Source: Diploptera punctata (lineage: Eukaryota; Arthropoda; Insecta; Blattodea; Blaberidae). From it: DNA of 64,000 nucleotides. Both the position numbers and the translations under genes were made by a program. Location: positions 2,273,679 to 2,337,678 of the forward strand of contig JASPKZ010007283.1 in NCBI GenBank assembly GCA_030220185.1. Direction: 5' to 3'. The notes beneath the pieces were generated by a model. It did not search any database. It saw nothing but the letters and a program-made list of their open reading frames with translations, and had not been told where the DNA came from. This document shows positions 22,142 to 31,246 of this stretch, in pieces (within the stretch, counting starts at the first letter, position 1; every line of letters starts with the position of its first letter).

Positions 22142-24387
22142 GGTCGGCCGCTGTTTGTACTCGAGCTGGCCTCCCCTCCATTCTGCGCATATGGTTCATA
22201 GATACCCGCTCTTGGGTTCAATCCATGACCCTCTCTTTCAATTTGGTTTTCGCATTCTCGTGTCCGCGCTGGGTTTCTATCCAGGTCCTCGCTTACATAT
22301 ACCTGATTAGTACGTTGTTCATTTCCTGGCCTTGTGCATGTACGGTCATAATCGTATCCCCTCTGCGCTGGAATGTATCTATGGTCCCTTACATTTCCAT
22401 AAATCTGGTTCCGTGGGCCCTCTGCACTCCTCTCTATGTTTATCATGTTGACCCTAGGTTCTTTACCCCTCTGGTCCCTCCTGAGATCCTTGTACCCTCT
22501 ACCATAACCATTGTTGTCCCTATTCTCGTTCCTGTATTGTCTATTGTTACTCTGCATATTACTAAATCTCCTGTCCTCTCCTCGATAGTGGTCATTGTTC
22601 TTCCGTATGTCGGGCGCGGCTGCCCCCCTCTCGTCTGAACGGTTAGGTCCGGAGTTCGAGTTGTTCCTACTCGTATTTTCCCTGCTATTTCCTCCTTCCC
22701 TATTTCCACTTTGATTATTACCCCTATTGTCGCCCGCTTCCAGGATAGTTAGCATTTCTATCATTTGGTCGTATGTGCTAACGCGCGCGATTAGCAAGCT
22801 GTGCCTAATTGCCTGCGGATAATGGTTGATTAGCGTTCGTACAAATTCCGGTTCAGGGTAACTCGGTGAGATAAGTTTGGCTTTTTTAGCCAAGGCCAGA
22901 AAATGCTCGCTGTACGTCAAGTTTTTCCTCTTATCATATGTCCCATTGCGTATCTCGTATTTTATATCCATTTGTTTCTCGTAACTAAAAAATTTGTTAC
23001 GGAATGTTTGCTTAAATGTCTCGTATGGAGCATCAGTAGATAAAGTGACCTCGAACCACATAAGACTGTTGCCTTTCAGGCACTTTTTAACAATATACAT
23101 ATACAAGTGTTTCGGGATACATTTAATTTTGAAATAGTTTTCCAGTTCTTCAATGAACTGGATGGGGTTTGTTTCACTTTCGTTATATTCCGGCAATGGG
23201 ATATCAATGAAAGAGGAATTGTAGTACGGTGCTGACCCGTGTATACTATCTGGTTCGCTTACATTAGTATGCACCACAGAACTACTAGCGATCTCCTGGT
23301 TCCCTAGTACTTCTGTATGCGCACGTGCTTTGTGGTTAGCCGTCGTCCAAGAAACATTATCCGACGCGTGTGATTCATTTTCGGGAGTCCTCTCTTTTTG
23401 ACATCCGCTATTAATTTTCTCTGTGAGGACGCTTATTTCCTCATTTAGTTTGCTGATTTCATTAGTCACTTTCTGTTCTATATTAGTGCCTAACTCATTA
23501 AATCTAGAATCAACTATTGTTTCGATCATTTCTGAGCGTTTATCCTGCTCAACAATTTTCTGAGCTACTTGGAGTTTTAGTGTTTCTTGTTCGTCGGCTA
23601 GCTTTTGTACAGATACACACATATCATTCACCCTTTTGTCCGCGTTCTCCAACCTACAGAGCACATTCTTGTCGACTCGTTTTATTTCCCCTTGTAATTC
23701 CTCCTGTTTCTCCCCTAAGTTAGTTTGTAACGTTATTATACTGTTGTTCATCTCTGTTCTCATTTGACTTATTACCCTGTTTTCTGTTTTCTCTAGGTCT
23801 TTAATAAGTTTTTGTTCCATTTTATTTATCTTTAGTTCTACACACGCTGACGATTCATTTATTTTCGCCTCTAGCATCTCTCTATTTTTTCCCATCTCAT
23901 CCCTTAATGTTTCTTTCAACGTAAATACATCCTTTTCCCTGCTTATCTCCATCTGTCCTCTCCAAGTTTCAAGTTCCCGTTTCATATTCCTCTGCATTGC
24001 CTCTAAATCCATTTTCCTATTTCTATCTATCGTCTCTAAATCCATTTTCCTACTTCTATCTATCGTCTCTAAATCCATTTTCCTACTTCTATCCATCTCC
24101 TCTATTCTCGACATTAGCATTTCCATGTATTTCATGGTGTCGGTGCTTGGATTTCCCTTGTCCTCTACTTCCCCTCTAGCTTCTACTCTTGCGTTGTTTT
24201 CATTACTTTCCCCTGTGCTCTGCTCTAAGTTCTCTCTGCCATCTTCGTTGTCCTCTCCCATCCTTACGATTTCGTTCTCTCCTTCAATCAGTTGCCCACA
24301 AGCCTTCTCCCTAATCTCTTCGTGTTTCCTATCCATTTTTTTATCTTTATTTGCCTGCCTCTTTCTATTCCTACTTCTTAACAACAT
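22132..24387 (-). CDS. gag: Gypsy-type Gag protein, 751 residues
   Basis: Structural protein of the retrotransposon particle. The start is ATG at 24387, about 255 bases inside the 5' LTR. The N-terminus is basic (LLRSRNRKR), then acidic, then a long heptad-rich coiled coil at about residues 85-335 that begins with three 11-residue repeats of the DRSRKMDLETI type. A capsid-like region at about 390-560 (LPEYNESETNP, FKQTFRNKFF, YPEPEFVRTLI) matches Gypsy Gag style. The tail (about 560-751) is rich in Arg, Asn and Gly. No CCHC zinc knuckle is present, so RNA binding probably uses the basic tail. The stop TAA at 22132-22134 follows directly on the slip site. 751 residues is long for a Gypsy Gag because of the coiled coil. 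Confidence 0.92.
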   Translation of the reverse strand: MLLRSRNRKRQANKDKKMDRKHEEIREKACGQLIEGENEIVRMGEDNEDGRENLEQSTGESNENNARVEARGEVEDKGNPSTDTMKYMEMLMSRIEEMDRSRKMDLETIDRSRKMDLETIDRNRKMDLEAMQRNMKRELETWRGQMEISREKDVFTLKETLRDEMGKNREMLEAKINESSACVELKINKMEQKLIKDLEKTENRVISQMRTEMNNSIITLQTNLGEKQEELQGEIKRVDKNVLCRLENADKRVNDMCVSVQKLADEQETLKLQVAQKIVEQDKRSEMIETIVDSRFNELGTNIEQKVTNEISKLNEEISVLTEKINSGCQKERTPENESHASDNVSWTTANHKARAHTEVLGNQEIASSSVVHTNVSEPDSIHGSAPYYNSSFIDIPLPEYNESETNPIQFIEELENYFKIKCIPKHLYMYIVKKCLKGNSLMWFEVTLSTDAPYETFKQTFRNKFFSYEKQMDIKYEIRNGTYDKRKNLTYSEHFLALAKKAKLISPSYPEPEFVRTLINHYPQAIRHSLLIARVSTYDQMIEMLTILEAGDNRGNNQSGNREGGNSRENTSRNNSNSGPNRSDERGAAAPDIRKNNDHYRGEDRRFSNMQSNNRQYRNENRDNNGYGRGYKDLRRDQRGKEPRVNMINIERSAEGPRNQIYGNVRDHRYIPAQRGYDYDRTCTRPGNEQRTNQVYVSEDLDRNPARTRECENQIEREGHGLNPRAGIYEPYAQNGGEASSSTNSGRPLN
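22135..22141 (-). promoter_or_regulatory. -1 ribosomal frameshift slip site T_TTA_AAC
   Basis: On the minus strand the heptamer TTTAAAC lies in the gag frame as T TTA AAC and is followed at once by the gag stop TAA. This is a canonical X XXY YYZ slippery heptamer. pol lies in exactly the -1 frame (start offset 2375 bases from the gag ATG, remainder 2) and overlaps gag from 22195 to 22132. Placement at the stop and frame agreement support programmed frameshifting to make Gag-Pol. A downstream stimulatory RNA fold was not computed. Confidence 0.85.
23994..24096. repeat. 33-bp tandem repeat in gag, 3 copies
   Basis: Three in-frame copies of an 11-codon unit (plus-strand phrase CTAAATCCATTTTCCTA recurs) encode the start of the Gag coiled coil. 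Length change here would keep the frame. Confidence 0.9.
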
Positions 24388-24621
24388 AAATACACACAGA
24401 TATATTCTCCGTTAAATCACTGTAATATTTTGATTTCTTATATAGGTAAAAAGTAAAAAAAATGCTTATTCTGTTGTTGTGTCACTTACTGCTTCCTTCC
24501 TTCAGTTGCTGTCTGTCTGCTTGTTGCCATCATCTTCTCTGTCCTGGTTGCCTCGTGGTCGTGGGACTTAGTCGTTCTGCCGTTGATTTCTATTCGTGTG
24601 TTACTTTACGACCTATTCTGC

Positions 24622-24639
24622 CCGCACGTTAGGGAGCCA
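24622..24639 (-). promoter_or_regulatory. Candidate primer binding site
   Basis: Three bases after the 5' LTR (element orientation) the sequence reads TGGCTCCCTAACGTGCGG. It begins with the TGG expected from pairing with a tRNA CCA end. I could not match it to a particular tRNA. Confidence 0.6.
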
Positions 24640-24642
24640 ATA

Positions 24643-25710
24643 TGGAGAGGGGTTTATTGTTGGGCCAAGAGGTAAAGATTGGATCTAGTGACACTAGGAA
24701 TACTGAAGGAGTTCTCCATGTGTGAGAACTTAGGTTGCTCGGTTGGTATTCGGTAGAGTTGAGGTTCTTATCTCGGGATTCCACGAGGACTTCGTCGGGC
24801 AGAATTAATGTACAAAGAATATCTGGTAAAAGTAGTTTATTCTTGACTTTTATAAACTGCAAGTAATTGTATATATATGAAGTGAATTTATCCAACTTTT
24901 TAGAACGTAGTGTTTTGAAGTGACTTGATGAAATTGTACACGAGAAGTAAGTGACGAGGAGAAGCCTCTCTCGCCTATAGGTAAATTAGTTACTCCCACT
25001 ACCTCGATCACGTGGACCTAAGGTCTGTGCTTAGGCACATATAACGAAACATATAATTGGTTAATGCGCCCTCCTATTTTGATCCCGGGGGTGTTACAAA
25101 TTTATTATTGGCGATTTACGCCTTCAGAGGTTGGACCTTTTTTTCCCCGTGCTGGCTTCACGTACAGTCTAGTCACAAACATTAGCTAGGCTTGGGTTTT
25201 TTCTTCTTAGGCTTGGGTTTTTTCCTAGGCTTCCGACGCTAGAAACTTGCCATGTTCCCACACTTTTTGCTAACGATGTTTGTGTCAGGGTAAAACCCCC
25301 GCTTGTACATTAGCTAATGGGTTATGGTTATCACGCTAAATCAGTTAACTGGAGGCTTAGAAGATATCTCTACTCAATCTGTCGAGCAAAGGATCATTGT
25401 CATTAGTAAGTTATTATCATGTGTCAGCCACTTCCGTCTTCACAAAAGAAAGGTTTACATTACCTGAGTTGTCAGTATTCTTTAATAACTAATAATTTGA
25501 TTACATTGATGCTGACTTCTTTGGATCATTTTATACGGCCTTTGCTCTTACATAATCAGGTTCCACTCTCTTCCCTGATCAATTTGAATATAAATATGAC
25601 CTAAGTCCAGTAACTGCTTCATTTAATGATGTTATAATATCATCTGGTTATTATTGCCGATAGGGATTTATTTAGATTTACACAGGAGGCTGGATGAATG
25701 AATTGCCACA
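24643..25710 (-). repeat. 5' LTR (1068 bp)
   Basis: Upstream LTR in element orientation (right end of the element). It should carry the element's promoter; no TATA or initiator was assigned with confidence. It is about 99.5% identical to 15524-16592. Confidence 0.97.
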
Positions 25711-26335
25711 ATATATATATATTTCTTGTATTCTGTAAAATATACAGTAACTCACATAAATTAAATATTACAAATTTAAAAAATCTAAAAATGATATTAT
25801 TGAGGAATTGGCGCTTTACAAATCAGCTAATCACGTTTCTTCGTCAAACGAATGTTTCATGAATCGATACGTCGAAACGTCATTCGACCTTATTCGAGTT
25901 GTGACGTTACGTGGATCCAGCTAGGTGGTATTCAATAAAAAATCGATTGAATAATGACACAAGCTTCGTCATGTGGGTTGTCGCTGGTCTTTAGTGGGTT
26001 ATCGTTGTGTCGAAATATATTGCGCCTGCGCAGATTCATTTAATGGGTTGTCACTGATTCATCTGCAGCACAATAGCTGGCGTTGGTGGGGATAAACATA
26101 GAAGAAACACTCCATGTGTTCCTCTAAGGAGATAATGTGAATTCACAGAAGGCTCCGTGAAACCGAATGCGATAGTCTGATGGCTCGGGGGAGAATTTTG
26201 ATTTTCATATGTAATTGATTTGAATGAAATGTGGCTTATATTATTTTATTTTGATCCGAAATTATTAATATACTAATTATCCAACAGTGGTGGAGTAGCT
26301 AGAGTTGAATGTACGCCACTGGAAACACGGTCTCT
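25711..26335. other. AT-rich DNA, nothing recognised
   Basis: Begins with the TA tract flanking the LTR element. No coding frame or known repeat was identified. Confidence 0.6.
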
Positions 26336-26339
26336 TTAA

Positions 26340-26740
26340 GCAACGAGAAAATATTACATTATTTCAGAATAAAGTTCTTAGGAAAATTTTTGAGCCTAAG
26401 AGAGATTAACAGACAAGTTAATGCAGTAGACCACATAACACTGAGGTACGTTATCTTCATAAGAAAACAGATATACGAGAAGTTAAGTGTTGTAAACTGC
26501 AATCGGCAGGACATATGGCACGAATGGGGAATTAAAGAGTATGGAAACTTTTGTAGAAAAACATAAGGAAATCGCCCAGTAAATAGGTCAAGAATGAAAT
26601 GGGATAACAATATGCACCATGATTGCAAGGACAAGAATCATACAGGGGATGATTTGAAAACATTACTATGCATAGAGACGTATGGAAATCTTATGTCTGA
26701 GCATTCATGAACAACCGGTTTCGAGAGTAATAATGAGTTT
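26340..26740 (+). mobile_element. LINE-A 3' fragment
   Basis: Plus-strand degenerate copy matching 30835-31210: AATAAAGTTCTTAGGAAAAT, then GCAGGACATATGGCACGAAT, CAAGAATGAAATGGGATAA, ATAGAGACGTATGGAAATC and the 3' phrase CATGAACAACCGGTTTCGA. The 85-residue frame at 26309-26566 is a broken part of the LINE protein C-terminus. Confidence 0.85.
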
Positions 26741-27251
26741 GTTAGTTATACCAAGCTTCGTTTCGAAAAAACAAGCACATAGGGATTGTAGCCGCTAAAG
26801 CGTTGAAACTTTCCCACTAAAATTTAGCCTAAAGATTTAACCCGAGCACCATGTTGTTCTATTATATCTTAATAATGAACTGGATCTTACCGTTTTCACT
26901 CAAATGTTACATGCAGAGTTTCGTTGCGACAAAGATAAACAATAATTGCACGCTTGAGAGCTAATCTTAATTTCTACTTTCAAGAAAATCTCAATTCTAA
27001 TGGTCGGATTTTGGTGGTTAACTAACTGGAACTTTGTTAAAACAGTTGGTTACTTTGTTGAGGTGACAACAAATTGCGACCACTGCACTGGCCCGTTAAA
27101 ACAGACATGCACTTGTTTGGTGTGCAGTATCTAAGATCGATGAAAATTTAAAACATCCGACATTCGCACTTCGTTAAAATAAGCGAATTCGTCAGCAAGT
27201 TGAATTTTCATTTTGCTGGTTAGCGAAATATTTTTAACCCGTAAGTAGTAT

Positions 27252-27590
27252 AAGTCCACCGCTGTGGTTTCGAGGTTGCGTGCTGCCTTGAAACGCAGCA
27301 GGCCCGCGTTCAATTCCCGGTCGGGACAGGCTACTAGGTGAGGATATTTTGAGGTTTTTCCTCATCTGTAAAACAAATGTCAGGAAGCTTAGGACCCAAT
27401 GGCCCCCGTAAATCATCCAGCCATCATCATCATCTTTATCATCATCATCATCATCATCATCATCCTTCACCGATGTGAAACGCAACGAGAAGCTACCACA
27501 CCCGTAATTCCCTAATAAAGCTGCAAAGCATAGCATGAAAATGCTATGATTGTAATGAATGACCTGCCCTTGGGCAGAATTACTATGGAA
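27252..27590 (+). mobile_element. SINE-A, near full length
   Basis: Starts GTCCACCGCTGTGGTTTCGA with the tRNA-like head and a mutated B-box (GCGTTCAATTCCC), then the pyrimidine-rich body, an (ATC)n run at 27421-27465, and the end TTACTATGGAATGG. The Asp-rich minus frame at 27234-27536 is its antisense reading. Confidence 0.88.
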
Positions 27591-27599
27591 TGGACCTTG

Positions 27600-28167
27600 G
27601 ATATACAGAATTTCTCATGTCGCCTTAATCAAATGGGGCCAGACTTTATTGAAAACAAACCATGCATATCCGTAAGTTATTACCTTTTTGCATACTGTTG
27701 TACAACTTGACATAAATATAAACAATTTCTACTGATTAATTTTTATATGGTGTTATTAAAATTGATAATAAATTATACCGTTATATCTTACAGGATACAT
27801 TGCCAATTTAAATATTTTGGCAAACAGATTGTGACAAAGCTAGTATGGCGGCTGCTAGAGCTACTTTTTAATTTCGGTCTTCTGGTAAACCCTCACTCCT
27901 AATGTCGTATTTTTCTAATTTTTAGAGAAAATCTTCCTTTTTATTTGAATAGCATATACTAAGTTTAGTTCCGAACTACTATTAAAATATCGTTTCAGAT
28001 GGTCTCCTATTCCTAATGGTCCGCTTTTACGGATTAACGAACTCGAACTTACTTTATTATTTTTAAGTGATTGCTTTATGCCGAGTTTCGTTTAAAAAAA
28101 ATCATAAAGAACCTTTACAGACATATTCACACTCACACACACAAGTACATATATTTTTCATTATTTT

Positions 28168-28202
<35 letters not shown>

Positions 28203-28840
28203 TATCAACATCAACGGTGGCTACTGTCCTACTAATCGGATCGCGGTGTACATCTGTAATTTTTATTCTTTTTTCATGAGAACAAACTCTATAATTTAAT
28301 TAGTTATTGGGAATTGGCTAAAAAAAATAAATTTTCATGAGTATAATTCTATAGTTACAATACTTTGGAATTCGCTAAAACATTTGATACATGCTAACAA
28401 AAATACTCCCTTTTATAAAAAATAGACTGAGGCCGTTTGTGCATGAAGCGATTAATTCACGCTAGTTGTGATAATACGGATAATCCAGGCATTAGCAGGA
28501 AGCGACGCACATTTCTATATATCACGAATGTATCGCACATTCATTTAAAAATGAATGTACTTTTGTATGCTTTACGATGGAATGGAATTTCCTAAATGTC
28601 CCCTACATTGTGCGGAATTTCCATGCGATTATATTTTGTTTTCATGAAAGAGCTGAAAAATGTAAAACTGTTTATGGATTTCATCGCCATTAGAGCATTG
28701 AGCATGGTATTGCATGGTAAATGATGACAGTTTTACCGTTTTTAACTTTAAAACATTTTACAACTTTTTTTTAAATGTGGAGCAGCCACCACCTTGGGCA
28801 ATGTGGTACTGCCACAGTGATGTGCCCGATGATGGTTGGA
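27600..28840. other. AT-rich DNA with an (ATT)n tract
   Basis: No gene is supported. An ATT microsatellite lies near 28168-28205. The last part (28780-28840) is less AT-rich and leads into the promoter candidate. Confidence 0.55.
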
Positions 28841-28847
28841 AGACGCA

Positions 28848-28937
28848 TATAAATCCCATCCACGATCAGTAAATGTTTAAATTCGTAAAAACCAATACAC
28901 CAGAGCAATCAACTTATTACACTATATCTTTATCAGG
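28848..28937 (+). promoter_or_regulatory. Candidate TATA promoter and first exon
   Basis: TATAAAT at 28848-28854, an arthropod-type initiator TCAGT at 28866-28870, an ATG at 28873-28875 that stays open, and a perfect splice donor CAG/GTAAGTT at 28935-28942. TATA to initiator spacing is only about 20 bases, against about 30 usually, which weakens the call. No downstream acceptor exon was recognised, so this may be a chance arrangement or the severed start of a gene. Confidence 0.3.
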
Positions 28938-29100
28938 TAAGTTATTTTCATGTGATACTGATCCAGTTCATCGCAAATGAATCACTCGCGTTTCTTATAC
29001 AGAGTGGAAGTAATGTAAGTGCACAGATTTTAAGTACGTATTCCATGGGTGAAGCATATAACAAAAGTTTCAGTAATAAATGCTTTTCTTTAAAAAAAAT

Positions 29101-29243
29101 AATTTCCGGGCTGTATGCCGTGGTCTTTGAGGCTTGAAGTTCCCCGACGTTTCGTCAGAGACTGCGTCCGGCAATCTGAAGGGTTGTCTGGCAAAACGTC
29201 GGGAACTTCAAGCCTGAAGATCACGGCGTACAGCCCGGAATTC
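29101..29243. repeat. Foldback element, about 50-bp arms
   Basis: The left arm starts TTTCCGGGCTGTATGCCGTG and the right arm ends CACGGCGTACAGCCCGGAA; both also share GACGTTT/AAACGTC next to the loop of about 40 bases. The arms are mostly complementary with a few mismatches. It resembles non-autonomous inverted-repeat transposons; no TSD was identified. Confidence 0.85.
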
Positions 29244-29249
29244 TTCTTC

Positions 29250-29741
29250 AGGATCATCATAATAACTCCGGCCGTGAAAGCCTACGTTAATACATTATTT
29301 TCTGAAAGTTTAAATGTCGTCTAATTTACCGTACATATATAATAATTACTTAGATAATTAAAAGCGAAGAACAGTAATATTTTGTTTTATGTAGTTTTAT
29401 AATATAATTGATAGTTTTCTGCGAATTATGTGAAAACATCTGAGATTTTGAAATAAATAACTAGATACTGCAACGTCGAACTGCAAGTAAAATCTTATAT
29501 GGCGAGCATTGATCTTGGAACAGCTGTTCTTGTCTCGTCACAAAAATAACACGAATCTTACGTGCGCTGTTGCACTTTTCAGGATGTATGGTCTCAATTA
29601 CTTCATTGACCTGAGTCAATCACAAAATGAAAGACAGTAGACGTGGTTTTATTGAATTTAATATCTCCTAGAATTAGCGCACTTATATAACTTCCATCTA
29701 ATATATACAATATTATCTCATTTATTTATTGCCAACGTGCT

Positions 29742-29780
<39 letters not shown>

Positions 29781-30385
29781 TCCTTTATCTTCACAGTTCA
29801 AAACGCATCCAAACGTTATATCTTAAACATACACTAATACAGACACTCAAGATGCAACATTTTCACTACTGTGGTGTTACTGCTGACTTTAACAATAAAA
29901 CTGTCAAACCAACTACTAACAATTCATAATACTTGTGTCAGATATGCACAGAGATTCATTAAGTGGTCGTACAGTGGGTAATTGTATGAATTAATGGGGT
30001 GATGGGTGAAATTTCTATTTTATACAGTTTTTAAGCTACATAGGTGATTTTTGTAGACAAATTCATGCCATAATAGGTAATATTCTATTAAAGTTTCGTC
30101 CTTCTGGGCTTAAAGGGTTTTTTGAGTTATTGAATAAATCCATTTAAAAATTTGCATATTACAATTTTTAATAAGTTCCATAATTTCTGAGTTTTTTTTT
30201 TTTTACAGGACCACTGACGTATTTAGAACAACACTATATATTAACTTTTCTATATCATTATAATAAAGGAAGAAAAAAATGTATATGAAAATTTTTGTTT
30301 TTTTAAATTACTACAGATATTTTATTTCTTATTTAAAACAACTATCAACGTTGTTTCAAAATGCATGCATTGAATTATTAGCCAT
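29250..30385. other. AT-rich DNA with a (TA)n tract
   Basis: No gene or recognised element. A TA microsatellite lies at about 29743-29780. Confidence 0.6.
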
Positions 30386-30399
30386 AGTGTGTGGGAAAT

Positions 30400-31129
30400 A
30401 AATGGTATTAATAAGCTGTTAGTGTATGCTGATGATGTAGTACTATTGGCCGATAGCGAGGAGATACTAAAGAACAACACGCACACACTATTGAGTAACG
30501 CTAAGAAATTAGGACTGGAAGTAAATATCAATAAAACTAAATATATGGTCACACGTAGAAATACATTATATATAGGAAATGGACAGCTAATGACAAATGA
30601 GGGAAATTTCGAGGAAGTGGCTGAATTCAAATACCTAGGAACAGTAATCACAAATAGGAATGAGATGCACAAAGAAATTAAACATAGGCTCAACTCTGGA
30701 AATTCGTGCTATTATGCATTACAGAGACTCTTAATGTCCCAACTCCTTTCAAAAAACGTTAAACTGAAAATATATAAAACTATTATTCTACCAGTTTTAT
30801 TATACGGATGCGAAACATGGGAGGAAAGGAGATTGCAAGTATTTGAGAATAAAGTACTTAGGAAAATTTTTGGGCCAAAAAGAGATGAACAAACAGGTGA
30901 ATGGAGAAGACTACATAATAATGAACTACATGATCTTTATAGGAAGCCAGATATAATAAGAACAGTTAAGTCTCGTAGACTGCGATGGGCAGGACATGTT
31001 GCACGTATGGGGAATGAAAGACTTGCATGGAAGCTTCTTGTAGGGAAGCCAGAAGGAACACGCCCAGTTGGTACTTCAAGAATGAGGTGGGAGAATAATA
31101 TTAACTATGATTTGAGGGAAGTATATTAA
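30400..31129 (+). pseudogene. LINE-A reverse transcriptase, C-terminal part
   Basis: About 243 codons without a stop: LLVYADDVVLLADS (RT catalytic Asp-Asp), VNINKTKYMV, FKYLGTVITN, a thumb/linker region, then a C-terminal segment RRLRWAGHVARMGNERLAW and GTSRMRWENNINYDL seen in many insect LINE proteins. The N-terminal endonuclease and most of RT are absent, so it is a dead fragment. Its start lies in the flanking TSD, not at a natural start codon. The exact LINE clade was not determined. Confidence 0.88.
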
Positions 31130-31232
31130 ACAGGGAATGATTGGAAAGCATTAGCTCAGGACAGGGATGTATGGAGAGCTTATGTCCGCGCTGTCATGAA
31201 CCTACGGGTTCGATAGTGCCAGTAAGTAAGTA
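30400..31232 (+). mobile_element. LINE-A, 5'-truncated copy with 14-bp TSD
   Basis: Best-preserved LINE-A copy in the window. It begins within the RT domain just before the YADD motif and ends in a GTAA-type tetranucleotide tail. A perfect 14-bp repeat AGTGTGTGGGAAAT flanks it (30386-30399 and 31233-31246). 5' truncation with a long TSD is the hallmark of target-primed reverse transcription. Confidence 0.92.
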
Positions 31233-31246
31233 AGTGTGTGGGAAAT

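Larger units (their letters stand above)
15524..25710 (-). mobile_element. Gypsy-type LTR retrotransposon, 10.2 kb
   Basis: Complete-looking element read right to left: 5' LTR (24643-25710), primer binding site, gag (24387-22132), pol (to 19031), about 2.4 kb of 3' non-coding DNA, and 3' LTR (15524-16592). Domain order PR-RT-RNaseH-IN places it in Metaviridae/Gypsy. LTRs start TG and end CA in element orientation. The flanks are TA repeats, so the duplication could be ATAT or ATATAT. The LTRs differ at only about five positions, which indicates a recent insertion. gag and pol are open, but pol lacks most of RNase H, so this copy should need help in trans. No env-like frame is seen. No good polypurine tract lies beside the 3' LTR. 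Confidence 0.95.

Noticed and set aside
15524..25710. Endogenous retrovirus with envelope
   Set aside because: No env-like frame between pol and the 3' LTR; classed as an LTR retrotransposon.
27234..27536. Asp-rich small protein
   Set aside because: Antisense of the SINE-A (ATC)n tract.
29000..29016. 12-nt micro-exon (TACAG / GTAAGT)
   Set aside because: Too short and without supporting frame; likely chance.
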